Part shown: in pieces, positions 28,526-37,959 of the stretch
Position numbering within the stretch: position 1 is the first letter of the stretch
How the letters are laid out: every line of letters begins with the position of its first letter
DNA from: Pseudomonas sp. ML2-2023-3
GTDB lineage: Bacteria; Pseudomonadota; Gammaproteobacteria; Pseudomonadales; Pseudomonadaceae
Length of the DNA stretch: 64,000 nt
Reading direction: 5' to 3'
Assembly: GCF_037055275.1 (NCBI RefSeq)
Contig: NZ_CP146343.1
Location: forward strand, 964,501 to 1,028,500
Program-made: the position numbers and the translations under genes
Notes under the pieces: model-generated
What the model saw: the letters and a program-made list of their open reading frames with translations, nothing else
Told to the model about the DNA's origin: nothing
The model's database searches: none

Positions 28526-28620
28526 GGTAGTCGCTGCCGCAGGCTGCGAGAAGGTCCGATGGGCCTTCGAGGGAACGGGTTGCTTCGCAACCCTTCGCAG
28601 CCTTCGGCAGCGACTACAGG
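28526..28620. repeat. REPIN-like inverted repeat, family A copy 4
   Basis: Family A arms with an inner GGGTTGCTTCGCAACCC hairpin, immediately after metF. It occupies the first quarter of the 381-base gap before rhlE. Confidence 0.9.
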
Positions 28621-28661
28621 TTTTTTGGCTCCTCTTGAAAAAACCGTTGGGCAGCATGAAA

Positions 28662-28897
28662 TCGGCGCGCCGTGATTGCTCTGTTATACTCCGGGCTTTC
28701 CGCCAGGCTTACGCCCGGCCGCTCGTCCTTGTACAAGCCACTCAACCCCGCTACTGCGCAGCTCTTGCCCGCGCGAGCGGTGCGCATGAGCCTTGTGGAC
28801 TGGAGCAGGACCGGACGGGATTGCGTCATCTTAAACGCCATTCACGCCAGGCAAGACTATCCCTTTGGGCCAAGCCCTAACTAGAACAGGATTTCTC
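28662..28897 (+). promoter_or_regulatory. Promoter candidate and long 5' leader of rhlE
   Basis: A good -10 box, TATACT (28685-28690), stands about 200 bases before the rhlE ATG, without a recognisable -35 at 17 bases. If used, the mRNA has an unusually long, GC-rich leader with no convincing ORF. Long leaders are common on DEAD-box helicase mRNAs that respond to cold or autoregulate. No known RNA family was recognised. Confidence 0.4.
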
Positions 28898-30745
28898 ATG
28901 TCCTTTGCTTCCCTCGGTCTCTCCGAGGCTTTAGTCCGCGCCATTGAAGCTGCGGGCTATACCGAGCCTACTCCGGTGCAACAGCGGGCCATCCCCGCCG
29001 TGTTGCAAGGTCGCGACCTGATGGTTGCGGCTCAGACAGGTACTGGTAAAACCGGCGGCTTCGCTCTTCCGATCCTGGAAAAGCTGTTTCCCAATGGCCA
29101 CCCGGACAAATCCCAGCGCCACGGCCCACGCCAACCACGCGTGCTGGTCCTGACACCGACCCGCGAACTCGCCGCCCAGGTGCACGAGAGCTTCAAGCTC
29201 TATGCCCGCGATCTGAAGTTCGTCAGCGCCTGCGTGTTCGGCGGTGTGGGTACCAACCCTCAGGTCCAGGCTCTGGCCCGCGGTGTTGACGTACTGGTTG
29301 CCTGCCCGGGTCGTTTGCTCGACCTGGCCGGTCAAGGCAGCGTAGATCTGTCCCACGTTGAAATCCTGGTGCTCGACGAAGCCGACCGCATGCTCGACAT
29401 GGGCTTCGTCCATGACGTGAAAAAAGTCCTCGCGCGTCTGCCAGCCAAGCGTCAAAACCTGCTGTTTTCGGCGACGTTCTCCAAGGACATCACCGATCTG
29501 GCCGGCAAGCTGCTGCGCAACCCGGAACGTATCGAAGTTACGCCACCCAACACCACGGTCGAGCGTATCGAGCAACGGGTTTTCCGTCTGCCCGCTACCC
29601 ACAAGCGTGCCCTGCTGGCGCACTTGATCACCGCAGGCGCCTGGGAACAGGTTCTGGTCTTTACCCGGACCAAGCACGGTGCCAACCGTCTGGCCGAGTA
29701 CCTGGACAAGCACGGCCTCAGCGCTGTGGCCATCCACGGCAACAAGAGCCAGAACGCACGAACCAAAGCCCTGGCCGACTTTAAAGCCGGTGCCGTACGC
29801 ATTCTGGTAGCGACCGATATCGCCGCTCGCGGCCTGGATATCGATCAGTTGCCACACGTGGTCAACTTCGAGCTGCCAAACGTCGACGAAGATTACGTTC
29901 ACCGTATCGGCCGTACTGGCCGTGCCGGTCGTTCGGGTGAGGCCATCTCGCTGGTCGCTCCGGACGAAGAAAAACTGCTGAAAAGCATCGAGCGCATGAC
30001 CCGCCAGAAAATCGCCGATGGTGATCTGATGGGTTTTGACTCCAGCACCGTAGAGGCCGAAAAGCCTGAAGTACGCGAGCGTCCGGATGTGCGTAACCCG
30101 CGCAACACGCCACGCGGTCCACGTGGCGACGGTCCGGGTAACCCGGGCGGTGGCGGCGGTCGTAAAGACAAGGGCAAGGAAAAGAGCAAAGAAAAACCGG
30201 CGGCTGCTCGCAGCGAGCGTCCAGCTCGTGAGCAAAAGCCACGCGAAGCTCAGCCTGCCCGTGAGCAGCGTCAGCCAGCGCCTCGTTCAGACGCCAACCG
30301 TGCGCCGGACGAGTTCCGTGATGACGATGTGGACAACTTTGGTAACCGCGCTGATTACGTCAGCCCGTACCAGAACAAAAACAACCAGAGCCGCGGCCGT
30401 CGTCCGGGAGCTCCGGCTCAAGGCACTGGCGCAGCACCTGCCGCGCGTACCGGTGGTCGTCAGAATGCTCCGCGTACTGGCAGCGGCGCTACCACTGGCA
30501 CACCGCCTGCCAAGCGCAGCGGTCCACGCAGTGGTGCCCCGCGTGACGGTCAAGCCCGTCGCGAAAACCGCCCGGCCCGTGACGATGCCCGTCAAGAGCC
30601 AGCGGTTAAAGGCCCACGTGAGAATCAGCCGAAGATCATGCACAAAGAGTCGAAAAGCGATCGCTTCCCGACGCCTGAGCAGCTCGATCAACTGCCGAAC
30701 CGCCCTCGTGGCGAGAAGCCGGCACTGCTGACGCGTAACCGCTGA
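28898..30745 (+). CDS. rhlE: DEAD-box RNA helicase RhlE
   Basis: A 615-residue ATP-dependent RNA helicase. The core (about residues 1-375) has the Q motif [53 protein letters not shown] and [10 protein letters not shown]. The remaining 240 residues are low complexity and rich in Arg, Pro, Gly and Lys, likely disordered RNA-binding sequence able to phase separate, as shown for Pseudomonas RhlE homologues. The ATG at 28898 fits known N-termini; an upstream TTG in the same frame is rejected. Confidence 0.94.
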   Translation: MSFASLGLSEALVRAIEAAGYTEPTPVQQRAIPAVLQGRDLMVAAQTGTGKTGGFALPILEKLFPNGHPDKSQRHGPRQPRVLVLTPTRELAAQVHESFKLYARDLKFVSACVFGGVGTNPQVQALARGVDVLVACPGRLLDLAGQGSVDLSHVEILVLDEADRMLDMGFVHDVKKVLARLPAKRQNLLFSATFSKDITDLAGKLLRNPERIEVTPPNTTVERIEQRVFRLPATHKRALLAHLITAGAWEQVLVFTRTKHGANRLAEYLDKHGLSAVAIHGNKSQNARTKALADFKAGAVRILVATDIAARGLDIDQLPHVVNFELPNVDEDYVHRIGRTGRAGRSGEAISLVAPDEEKLLKSIERMTRQKIADGDLMGFDSSTVEAEKPEVRERPDVRNPRNTPRGPRGDGPGNPGGGGGRKDKGKEKSKEKPAAARSERPAREQKPREAQPAREQRQPAPRSDANRAPDEFRDDDVDNFGNRADYVSPYQNKNNQSRGRRPGAPAQGTGAAPAARTGGRQNAPRTGSGATTGTPPAKRSGPRSGAPRDGQARRENRPARDDARQEPAVKGPRENQPKIMHKESKSDRFPTPEQLDQLPNRPRGEKPALLTRNR

Positions 30746-30750
30746 GTCTA

Positions 30751-30780
30751 AAGCGCCCTCACGGTAGAGAGGGCGCTTTT
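30751..30780 (+). terminator. Rho-independent terminator after rhlE
   Basis: Stem AAGCGCCCTC/GAGGGCGCTT with an 8-base loop, followed by T residues, begins 6 bases after the stop codon. Confidence 0.88.
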
Positions 30781-30790
30781 GATCCGCACA

Positions 30791-30828
30791 AAAAAACGCC
30801 CCGGCTTTCGCAAGCCGGGGCGTTTTTT
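30791..30828. terminator. Bidirectional terminator between rhlE and yceI
   Basis: A strong 17-pair palindrome, AAAAAACGCCCCGGCTT and its complement around a TCGC loop, has an A-tract on one side and a T-tract on the other. It can end transcription from both convergent genes, backing up the rhlE terminator just before it. Confidence 0.92.
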
Positions 30829-30849
30829 GTTAGCCGTATAGAAGCGCTA

Positions 30850-31425
30850 TTACTTGGCCTTCACGCCTTCGAGCGAGATATCCAGGCTCAGGGTCTGATC
30901 CTTGCTTGGGGATTTGATGCCGAAGTCGCTCAGGTTCACAGTCGTGGTCGCGTTGAAGCCAGCGCGTTCGCCACCCCATGGGTCCTTGCCTTCGCCGTTG
31001 AACGTTGCCTTGAAGGTCACAGGCTTGGTCACGCCGTGCAGGGTCAGGTCGCCTGTCACGTCAGCTGTTTTGTCGCCAGTCGGCACAACCTTGGTCGACT
31101 TGAAGGTCGCTTCCGGGTACTTGCTCACGTCCAGGAAGTCTTTGCTGGCGATGTGCTTGTCACGTTCTGCGTGGTTGGAAAACAGGCTGGCGGTTTTCAG
31201 GGTCACGTCAATCTTGCTGTCGGCAGGCTTGGCTGCATCCCACGAGAATGTGCCGCTCCAGTCCTTGAAAGTACCGTGAATGAAGCTGAAGCCCAGGTGG
31301 CTGACTTTCCAGTCGATAAAGGCGTGCTGGCCTTCCTTGTCGATGGTGTAGTCAGCAGCCATGGCCTGGCCTGCGGTCAGCAGTGCGGTACCGAGAGCGA
31401 GCGCAGCGAGGGTCTTTTTCAACAT
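30850..31425 (-). CDS. Periplasmic YceI-family protein
   Basis: A 191-residue protein with a Sec signal peptide cleaved near QAMA-ADYT, followed by the YceI lipocalin-like barrel ([25 protein letters not shown], later [14 protein letters not shown]). Family members bind isoprenoids such as ubiquinone. The P. aeruginosa orthologue at this locus (PA0423) was described as the secreted protein PasP. It follows the cytochrome b gene and probably forms an operon with it, a common YceI-CybB pairing. Confidence 0.92.
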   Translation of the reverse strand: MLKKTLAALALGTALLTAGQAMAADYTIDKEGQHAFIDWKVSHLGFSFIHGTFKDWSGTFSWDAAKPADSKIDVTLKTASLFSNHAERDKHIASKDFLDVSKYPEATFKSTKVVPTGDKTADVTGDLTLHGVTKPVTFKATFNGEGKDPWGGERAGFNATTTVNLSDFGIKSPSKDQTLSLDISLEGVKAK

Positions 31426-31457
31426 GCTTTCTTTTCCTTTTGAGTTGAGGTCGAGCA

Positions 31458-32009
31458 TCAGGCTTTGCGCCCCAGCATACGAGTCAGGGTCGCATCACGA
31501 TCTATAAAGTGGTGTTTCAAAGCGATCAGACCATGCAAACCGGCAAAAATCACCACGGTCCACGCCAGGTATAAGTGCACGACACCGGCCACATCGGCCT
31601 GGTCGGGCAGGTTGGAAATCAGTGCAGGGACTTCAAACAGGCCGAAGACCGGGATGCCCACGCCTTCTGCGGTGGAGATCAGGTAGCCGGCGATCATCAC
31701 GGCAAACAGGCTCAGGTACAAAAAGCCGTGGCCGAGTTTGGCCCCAATACGCGTTGCCTTGCTGTAACTGGCCAGTGCCGGTGGCGCCGGGCTGATCCAG
31801 ATCCACAGTACACGCAGCACCATCACGGCGAGCAACGTCAGGCCAATGCTTTTATGCAGGTCAGGGGCTTCTTTGCGCCAAGGGCTGTAATAGTCCAGAC
31901 CGACCATCCATAAACCCAGGGCGAACAGTCCGAACACCGCGAGCGCAACGGTCCAGTGCATGAGAATGCTGACGGCACCATATCGAGAAGAAGAGTTACG
32001 TAGCTGCAT
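31458..32009 (-). CDS. Cytochrome b561-type membrane protein
   Basis: A 183-residue protein with four predicted membrane helices and conserved haem-ligand histidines, in [45 protein letters not shown] and [18 protein letters not shown]. It matches the prokaryotic cytochrome b561 family, which moves electrons between quinol and periplasmic acceptors. The start [11 protein letters not shown] is favoured over a longer frame to 32072. It is divergent from bioA across 273 bases in which no clear promoter stands out. Confidence 0.9.
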   Translation of the reverse strand: MQLRNSSSRYGAVSILMHWTVALAVFGLFALGLWMVGLDYYSPWRKEAPDLHKSIGLTLLAVMVLRVLWIWISPAPPALASYSKATRIGAKLGHGFLYLSLFAVMIAGYLISTAEGVGIPVFGLFEVPALISNLPDQADVAGVVHLYLAWTVVIFAGLHGLIALKHHFIDRDATLTRMLGRKA

Positions 32010-32282
32010 TGCCAACATCCTGTAGGAACTTGGATCTAAGACTAATGGTTTACCTATCGATTGAAAGCTCATTTTTTAGCTGCAAGGTATCGATAAATAC
32101 GATGTGTAGCCTGTGAGGCAATAATTAAGCAAACGTTAACAATATTTAGTGTCCTTCTTGCGGGTCTGCAAGCGTCTATACGCTGCCGGAATTTGTAATG
32201 GGTTGTGACACGCCTGCGGATTGCATAGGCTTGCGCGATTGTTTACCCGCAGATGTCGGGAACCAGCGCCAGGAGAGTGGAA

Positions 32283-33689
32283 ATGGGCCTGAATAATCAG
32301 TGGATGCAGCGCGACCTTGCCGTGTTATGGCACCCCTGCACCCAAATGAAGGATCACGAGCAACTGCCGTTGATCCCGATCAAGCGCGGCGAAGGTGTGT
32401 GGCTTGAAGACTTCGAAGGCAAACGGTACCTGGATGCGGTGAGTTCCTGGTGGGTCAACGTGTTTGGCCACTGCAACCCGCGTATCAATCAGCGCATCAA
32501 GGATCAGGTCGATCAACTGGAGCACGTGATCCTTGCCGGTTTCAGCCATCAGCCGGTGATCGAACTGTCCGAGCGTCTGGTGAACATGACGCCTGAAGGG
32601 CTGACTCGTTGCTTCTACGCCGATAACGGATCGTCGTGTATCGAAGTTGCGCTGAAGATGAGCTTTCACTACTGGCTCAATCGCGAACAGCCGAATAAAA
32701 AACGCTTCGTGACCCTGACCAACAGCTACCACGGCGAAACCATGGCAGCCATGTCGGTGGGTGATGTGCCGTTGTTCACCGAAACCTACAAGGCGTTGCT
32801 GCTCGATACCATCAAAGTGCCTAGCCCCGATTGCTACCTGCGCCCCGAAGGCGTGAGTTGGGAAGCGCACTCGCGCACGATGTTTCTGGCCATGGAACAG
32901 ATACTGGCCGAGCACCACGACACGGTTGCGGCGGTGATCGTTGAGCCGCTGATCCAGGGCGCGGGCGGCATGCGCATGTACCACCCGGTCTACCTCACAC
33001 TGCTGCGCGAGGCCTGTGATCGCTACGGTGTGCACCTGATCCTCGATGAAATCGCCGTGGGCTTTGGTCGAACCGGGACGATGTTTGCCTGTGAGCAGGC
33101 GGGCATCACACCGGACTTCCTGTGCCTGTCCAAGGCGCTGACCGGTGGCTATTTGCCGCTGGCTGCATGCGTCACCACGGACGAGGTGTACAGCGCGTTT
33201 TATGATGACTACCCGACCTTGCGCGCCTTTCTGCATTCCCATAGCTACACGGGTAATCCGCTGGCCTGCGCGGCGGCCCTGGCGACGTTGGATATCTTCG
33301 AAGAAGACAACGTGATCGAAAACAACAAGGCCCTGGCGCAACGCATGGCCAGCGCCACCGCGCATCTGGTAGACCATCCCCATGTCTCGGAGGTGCGTCA
33401 GACCGGTATGGTCCTGGCCATTGAAATGGTCCAGGACAAAGCCAGCAAAACTGCATACCCGTGGCAGGAACGTCGAGGCCTGAAAGTCTTCCAGCACGCG
33501 CTGGAGCGGGGCGCGTTGTTGCGTCCATTGGGCAGCGTGGTGTATTTCTTGCCGCCTTACGTGATCACCCCGGAGCAGATCGACTTTTTGGCCGAGGTGG
33601 CCAGTGAAGGGATCGACCTTGCGACGCGCAACGACATCAGCGTGGCCGTGCCGTCGAACTTTCATCCAGACTTCCGTGACCCGGGTTAA
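32283..33689 (+). CDS. bioA: Adenosylmethionine-8-amino-7-oxononanoate aminotransferase
   Basis: BioA uses SAM as amino donor to make 7,8-diaminopelargonate in biotin synthesis. The 468-residue fold-type I PLP enzyme shows WHPCTQM near the N-terminus, the [12 protein letters not shown] loop and the PLP lysine in [13 protein letters not shown]. The start [11 protein letters not shown] has AGGAG upstream. It lies apart from the main bio cluster but beside rsmE, as in P. aeruginosa. Confidence 0.96.
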   Translation: MGLNNQWMQRDLAVLWHPCTQMKDHEQLPLIPIKRGEGVWLEDFEGKRYLDAVSSWWVNVFGHCNPRINQRIKDQVDQLEHVILAGFSHQPVIELSERLVNMTPEGLTRCFYADNGSSCIEVALKMSFHYWLNREQPNKKRFVTLTNSYHGETMAAMSVGDVPLFTETYKALLLDTIKVPSPDCYLRPEGVSWEAHSRTMFLAMEQILAEHHDTVAAVIVEPLIQGAGGMRMYHPVYLTLLREACDRYGVHLILDEIAVGFGRTGTMFACEQAGITPDFLCLSKALTGGYLPLAACVTTDEVYSAFYDDYPTLRAFLHSHSYTGNPLACAAALATLDIFEEDNVIENNKALAQRMASATAHLVDHPHVSEVRQTGMVLAIEMVQDKASKTAYPWQERRGLKVFQHALERGALLRPLGSVVYFLPPYVITPEQIDFLAEVASEGIDLATRNDISVAVPSNFHPDFRDPG

Positions 33690-33704
33690 ACCGCAGCATC
33701 CCCT

Positions 33705-33788
33705 TGTAGTCGCTGCCGCAGGCTGCGATGGGCTGCGCAGCAGTCCTGTCCGCCCTGGAGCTCTTCGCAGCCTGCGGCAGCGACTACA
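33705..33788. repeat. REPIN-like inverted repeat, family A copy 5
   Basis: Family A arms between bioA and rsmE, which run in the same direction. At 84 bases it is the shortest A copy in the window. Confidence 0.9.
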
Positions 33789-33818
33789 AAGTACAGAGCC
33801 CTTTTCCAGAGAATATAA

Positions 33819-34538
33819 ATGAGATTGTCCCGCTTCTTTATCGACGCTCCCTTGAGCCTTGGTGAACATGAGTTGCCTGAGGCCCAGGCGCATTACATTG
33901 GCCGCGTGCTGCGTATGGCCGAGGGCGATGCCCTGCAGGTATTCGACGGCTCGGGCCAGGAGTTTCTGGGGCGCTTGCTGGAAGTCGGCAAAAAACGCGT
34001 GCGCGTGTTGCTGGACGAAACCTTTGTCGGGCAAATCGAATCGCCATTGGCCATTCATCTCGGCCAGGGTCTGTCCCGTGGCGAGCGCATGGACTGGGCG
34101 ATTCAAAAGGCCACTGAACTGGGGGTCACTGAAATCACGCCGATCATGAGCGAGCGCTGCGAAGTGCGGCTCAAGGACGAGCGCGCCGACAAGCGCCTGG
34201 CCCACTGGCGGCAAGTGGCGATCAGTGCGTGCGAGCAATGCGGCCGTTCGCGGGTGCCGGTGATTCATCCGCCAGTGCTGCTCGGCGACTGGATCAAAAC
34301 CACGCAGGCTGACTTGAAACTGGTGTTGCACCCGGTATCGGAGCCCTTGGCCAGTCACGCCAGGCCTGCGACGCTGGCGTTCTTGATCGGCCCTGAAGGC
34401 GGCCTGACCGACAACGAAATCGATCTGGCCCAAGCCGCCGGCTACCAGCCTGCACGCCTTGGCCCACGGGTGCTGCGCACCGAAACCGCACCGGTGGTAG
34501 CCCTGGCCGTGGCGCAGCAGTTGTGGGGCGATTTCTAA
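33819..34538 (+). CDS. rsmE: 16S rRNA m3U1498 methyltransferase
   Basis: RsmE methylates U1498 in helix 44 of 16S rRNA. The 239-residue protein has an N-terminal PUA-like region (MRLSRFFIDAPLSLGEHE, HYIGRVLRMAEGD) and a knotted SPOUT domain with GERMDWAIQKATELGV, LIGPEGGLTDNEI and LGPRVLRTETAPVVAL. Only the SAM knot motifs are catalytic; all are intact. Confidence 0.97.
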   Translation: MRLSRFFIDAPLSLGEHELPEAQAHYIGRVLRMAEGDALQVFDGSGQEFLGRLLEVGKKRVRVLLDETFVGQIESPLAIHLGQGLSRGERMDWAIQKATELGVTEITPIMSERCEVRLKDERADKRLAHWRQVAISACEQCGRSRVPVIHPPVLLGDWIKTTQADLKLVLHPVSEPLASHARPATLAFLIGPEGGLTDNEIDLAQAAGYQPARLGPRVLRTETAPVVALAVAQQLWGDF

Positions 34539-34563
34539 GTCAGCCTCAGCCCTTTTTTGCTTT

Positions 34564-34580
34564 TGTGGGAGCGGGCTTCA
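34564..34580. repeat. Truncated family B repeat arm
   Basis: Only TGTGGGAGCGGGCTTCA remains, a family B arm that stops after 14 matching bases. It suggests decay or interruption by the sequence that follows. Confidence 0.55.
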
Positions 34581-34659
34581 ATTTCAGTGGTTTCGTACGA
34601 CGTTTCGCTTTCATTCTCGTGAAACATCCGAGAAGATTCCGCTCGCTTGCGCCTGTTCA

Positions 34660-34876
34660 AATCGGGGAATAGTCTCGGCCAATCGCTGCAAAACAGCGGT
34701 CGGGTTTAGTAGCCCGGCTTGTAAACTTGACGCAAAGCGCCATCTCTATGGTGGCCGTGCGTAGGGCACTTTCGGGTGCGCCGGTTTCCAAGTTTTCCGG
34801 TCTACTAACCTGCGTACGGCTGCCACCCATTCGTTTAGTAGCGATAAAGGGCAGCTCCATAAATTTGGAGAACCCC
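34660..34876 (+). promoter_or_regulatory. Structured leader with TTTAGTAG motifs before a DUF6124 gene
   Basis: Within the 338-base gap before the DUF6124 gene lie three related motifs: TTTAGTAG in a CGGG/CCCG hairpin loop (34701-34716), its complement CTACTAA (34803-34809), and TTTAGTAG again (34843-34850). Between them GGTGGCCGTGCG (34750-34761) can pair with CGTACGGCTGCCACC (34813-34827), closing two inner hairpins. The pattern looks like a folded RNA leader or DNA element. I recognise no named RNA family. Confidence 0.5.
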
Positions 34877-35305
34877 ATGAAAAAAATCACCCCCGATCCA
34901 CCCGTTTCTCCCCTCGATGCTGCTGACAGTAACGACCCGTTGCTGGATCGTATCGCCGTCGAACGTGCGCTCAATTACTACCTGCAAAACCATAAGCCTT
35001 ATCGCCCTATAGGCACGGCCATGCTGGCCATCCCGGACAGTGTCAATTCAGAAGCGGCTTTGGCCCAGGCGTCAGACTTGTTGCGCTGTGCGGGTGCCTG
35101 CGCGAATGAGGCGGGGAATGGCCTGAGCGGGCCTGCGCGCGATTTGGTGTTGTCGGTCATGCACTTGGTGGAGCTGGCCAAGGGTTATGTCGACAAGTCG
35201 CTGGATACGCTGGCAACGCACGGAAGCAGCACGCGCCTGAGTGCAGCAGGCGCGTCTTGGGACAGCTGGTTTGAAGGTGAGGGTGTAACGGAAGACTTTT
35301 TTTGA
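34877..35305 (+). CDS. DUF6124 (DUF3077-like) family protein
   Basis: A 142-residue Pseudomonas-specific protein beginning MKKITPDPPVSP, the usual opening of this family, followed by a helical region (about residues 45-105) with ASDLLRCAGACANEAGNGL and LVLSVMHLVELAKGYVDKSL. The function is unknown. The ATG at 34877 has TTTGGAG before it. It follows the structured TTTAGTAG leader. A distant relative lies at 54.4-54.8 kb. Confidence 0.8.
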   Translation: MKKITPDPPVSPLDAADSNDPLLDRIAVERALNYYLQNHKPYRPIGTAMLAIPDSVNSEAALAQASDLLRCAGACANEAGNGLSGPARDLVLSVMHLVELAKGYVDKSLDTLATHGSSTRLSAAGASWDSWFEGEGVTEDFF

Positions 35306-35310
35306 CGCCC

Positions 35311-36213
35311 TTACTCCACCGGATCACTCACCGGTTTGGCGATGATCTGTTTTAGCTCGGCGGTCATCGGGAATTCCAGGTTCAGGCCGTTGGGCGGGAT
35401 CGGTTGTTCGAACCAGCGCTGGTAAATGCTGGTGATTTCACCGGACTGGTACAGGTCAGCCAGGGTCTTGTTGACCACCGCCAGGAACTGCGGGTCGTCC
35501 TTGCGCACCATGCAGCTGTAGATTTCCCGAGATTGCTCATCCCCTACAACCACCCATTTGTGCGGATCACGGGCTTTGGCGCGTTCGCCGTAAAGCAGCG
35601 CGTCGTCCATGTAAAACGCTACGGCGCGGCCGGTTTCGAGCATCTTGAAGGCTTCGCCATGGTCTTTGGCGCTGATGACGTTCATGCCCATCTTGTGGTC
35701 GGCGCTGTAGCTTTTGATGAAGCGCTCATTGGTGGTGCCAGCCGTCGTGACGACGTTCTTGTCCCGCAAATCATCGAATCCCTTGATGCCGCTGTCCTTG
35801 GCGGTCAGCAATTGGCCTTTGACGTAAATAAACCCATAGGAAAACGCCACCTGCTTTTGCCGCTCGGCGGTCACGCCGGTTGAGCCGCACTCCAGGTCAA
35901 CGGTGCCGTTCTGCACCAGCGGGATACGGGTTTGCGAAGTCACCAGGTTGTATTTGACCTTCAGCGGTTTGTCGCCCACTTGCTGCTGGATACGTTCAAC
36001 GATTTTGTTCGCCAACTCCACCGAATAGCCCATCGGTTTGCCGCTGTTGTCCCCGACATACGAAAACGGTACCGAGGCATCGCGATAACCCAAGGTAATA
36101 CTTCCGGAGTCGGCGATTTTCTTTAGCGTGCCTTGCAGCGGCGTCTCATTGGCTTGCACGGTGTGGCTGATCAACAGGCCCAGGGTGCAACTGATCAAGG
36201 TAAGTTTTTTCAT
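35311..36213 (-). CDS. Amino-acid ABC transporter periplasmic binding protein
   Basis: A 300-residue secreted solute-binding protein: signal peptide to about residue 21 (TVQA-NET), then SGSITLGYRDASVPFSYVGDNSGKPMGYSVELANKIV and DLECGSTGVTAERQKQVAFS, the pattern of glutamate/aspartate-type binding proteins. No permease or ATPase genes accompany it, so it must share a transporter encoded elsewhere or serve as a sensor. It follows ridA in a leftward run with the dadA-like gene, suggesting delivery of a substrate for that oxidase. Confidence 0.88.
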   Translation of the reverse strand: MKKLTLISCTLGLLISHTVQANETPLQGTLKKIADSGSITLGYRDASVPFSYVGDNSGKPMGYSVELANKIVERIQQQVGDKPLKVKYNLVTSQTRIPLVQNGTVDLECGSTGVTAERQKQVAFSYGFIYVKGQLLTAKDSGIKGFDDLRDKNVVTTAGTTNERFIKSYSADHKMGMNVISAKDHGEAFKMLETGRAVAFYMDDALLYGERAKARDPHKWVVVGDEQSREIYSCMVRKDDPQFLAVVNKTLADLYQSGEITSIYQRWFEQPIPPNGLNLEFPMTAELKQIIAKPVSDPVE

Positions 36214-36237
36214 GTTGTTGTTTTCCCTTAAAACAGA

Positions 36238-36588
36238 TTAATGACGAACGGCAATCACGCTTATTTCCACCAACACCTGAGGCCGTGCCAGTTCGGCTTG
36301 CAGGGTGGTGCGGGTAGGCGCCTTGCCTGCCGATAGCCAGGCTGACCACACGGCATTCATGGCGGCGAAGTCGCGCTGAATGTCTTGCAGGTAAATGGTG
36401 GCGTTAAGGATGTGGTCTTTGTCGCTGCCGGTTTCGGCCAGCAGTGCGTCGATCTTGCTCAAGACCTCTTGAGTCTGTGCCGTGATGTCCTCGCTTTGCG
36501 TAGGAACTTGTCCGGACAAAAATACCAGCGCCTCGAACGTCGCGGCGGCGCTCAAACGGTCATTGCTGTTGATGCGGTCAATCGTCAT
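36238..36588 (-). CDS. RidA family enamine/imine deaminase
   Basis: A 116-residue YjgF/YER057c/UK114 protein. The C-terminal PTRTTLQAELARPQVLVEI contains the Arg that binds the imino-acid carboxylate and the Glu found in active RidA proteins. RidA enzymes hydrolyse 2-imino acids made by flavin oxidases, so pairing with the adjacent dadA-like gene is functionally coherent. The start at MTIDRINSND is preferred over a Met ten codons upstream. It sits 30 bases after the dadA-like stop. Confidence 0.92.
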   Translation of the reverse strand: MTIDRINSNDRLSAAATFEALVFLSGQVPTQSEDITAQTQEVLSKIDALLAETGSDKDHILNATIYLQDIQRDFAAMNAVWSAWLSAGKAPTRTTLQAELARPQVLVEISVIAVRH

Positions 36589-36618
36589 CGGGCATTCCTT
36601 CTGGTTGGGAGGGTGCAC

Positions 36619-37851
36619 TCAGGCAGCCAGGCCTTGCAGGTCAATGGACGTTTTACGGTGTGCAATTAGCTCGCTCAGCAAGCGCCCGCTGCCACAGGCC
36701 AGGGTAAAGCCCAGCGCGCCGTGGCCCAGGTTGAGCCACAGGTTGCGGTAGCCACTGGCGCCAAGAATGGGAACGCCACTCGGGGTAGCAGGACGCATGC
36801 CAGCCCACTCGATAGCGTCGTGATAATCGCCCGCTTCCGGGAAAGTACTGCTGGCCAGTTGGCGCATTTGCGCCAGGCGCTTGGGGTCCAGCGAGGGATC
36901 GAAGCCGACAATGTCGACCATCGCGGCAATGCGCAATTGCTCGCCAATGCGGGCGTAGACAATTTTGCGGTCGTAGTCGGTGATGCTCACCTGTGGCGCT
37001 TTTTGCGGGTCGGTCAGGGCCAGCGTGAGGCTGTAGCCCTTGAGCGGGTACAGCGGCAGGTTCATCCCCGGCAGGCGCAGGGCCGGGCTGTTGTGCCCCG
37101 CTGCGAGCACAAGTTGATCCACTGCCAGCACCTCGTCACCCATTTCCACAGCCTGGACTTCACCGTTGGCATGACGCAGGCGGGTGACGGTTTTACCCAG
37201 CAAGAACGTGCAACGGCCACTGGCCTGCAAGCGGGCGACCAGTTGTTGGCAGAACGCGTGGCAGTCACCGACCTCTTCGCTCGGGGTGTAGATGCCTCCC
37301 ACAAATGCCGAGCCTTGCAGGCCGGGTTCCAGGCTGGCGCATTCGCTGGCGGACAGCGCGTGTTGAAATGAGCTGTGGATAACTTTTTTGCGCGCTTTGT
37401 CGAAGTGGCTGCGTTCACGAAACGCCACCAGTTTGCCGTTGCGCTGCCAGGCGAAACCGTCCAGCTGATCTTCTTCGCGCCATTGCTGCAATGTGGCCTG
37501 GCTGAGCAATGCCAGACGCAGCAAATGCGCGCCATTGCGCTGGTTCACCGAACCACGGCACGCGGCTATAAACGACGCCAGCCAGCGCCATTGGGCCGGG
37601 TCCATGCGTGGGCGCAGCTTGAGCGGCGAGTCGCCGCGCAGCATCCAGCCCACCGCTTGCAAGGGCACACCGGCATCGGCCAGGGGGGCGACGTAGCGGT
37701 AGGAAAGCTGACCGCCATTGGCAAAGCTGGTCTGGCTGCCCAGGGTGGGCTGGGCCTCGATCACGCTCACGTCAAAGCCGTCGCGCACCAATGCATACGC
37801 CGTTGCCAGCCCGATAACGCCCCCGCCGATGATGCAAACTCGCTGTGCCAT
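36619..37851 (-). CDS. D-amino acid dehydrogenase (DadA-like, FAD)
   Basis: A 410-residue DAO-fold flavoprotein with the N-terminal FAD motif VCIIGGGVIGLATAYALVRDG and a C-terminal WAGMRPATPSGVPILG plus LNLGHGALGFTLACGSG region, as in DadA. DadA oxidises D-amino acids to 2-oxo acids with electrons passed to the respiratory chain. The usual partner gene for alanine racemase (dadX) and the Lrp-type dadR are absent, so this is likely a paralogue with another substrate. It heads an operon with ridA and a binding protein. Confidence 0.9.
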   Translation of the reverse strand: MAQRVCIIGGGVIGLATAYALVRDGFDVSVIEAQPTLGSQTSFANGGQLSYRYVAPLADAGVPLQAVGWMLRGDSPLKLRPRMDPAQWRWLASFIAACRGSVNQRNGAHLLRLALLSQATLQQWREEDQLDGFAWQRNGKLVAFRERSHFDKARKKVIHSSFQHALSASECASLEPGLQGSAFVGGIYTPSEEVGDCHAFCQQLVARLQASGRCTFLLGKTVTRLRHANGEVQAVEMGDEVLAVDQLVLAAGHNSPALRLPGMNLPLYPLKGYSLTLALTDPQKAPQVSITDYDRKIVYARIGEQLRIAAMVDIVGFDPSLDPKRLAQMRQLASSTFPEAGDYHDAIEWAGMRPATPSGVPILGASGYRNLWLNLGHGALGFTLACGSGRLLSELIAHRKTSIDLQGLAA

Positions 37852-37933
37852 GTCAGTCCCTAGCCACTGTTGAACAGGCTTCAGGTTAGGGGCAGGTGAC
37901 AGGCGGCGAACAATGAATAAAGATGGTCCTCCC

Positions 37934-37948
37934 ATAAACAAAGGTTAT
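37934..37948. promoter_or_regulatory. LysR-type box between dadA-like and lysR genes
   Basis: ATAAACAAAGGTTAT is a T-N11-A palindrome (ATAA-N7-TTAT) 12 bases upstream of the LysR gene and 83 from the divergent dadA-like gene. It fits a LysR-family recognition site that would control both directions. Confidence 0.6.
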
Positions 37949-37959
37949 GGACTGCTGCC

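Noticed and set aside
32325..34433. Open frame of 702 codons on the minus strand across bioA and rsmE
   Set aside because: It crosses two convincing genes and a repeat element; the sense-strand products carry all expected motifs.
34727..34876. Longer start for the DUF6124 protein, 50 codons upstream
   Set aside because: The upstream codons read through the structured leader and the family N-terminus MKKITPDPP begins at 34877 behind a ribosome site.
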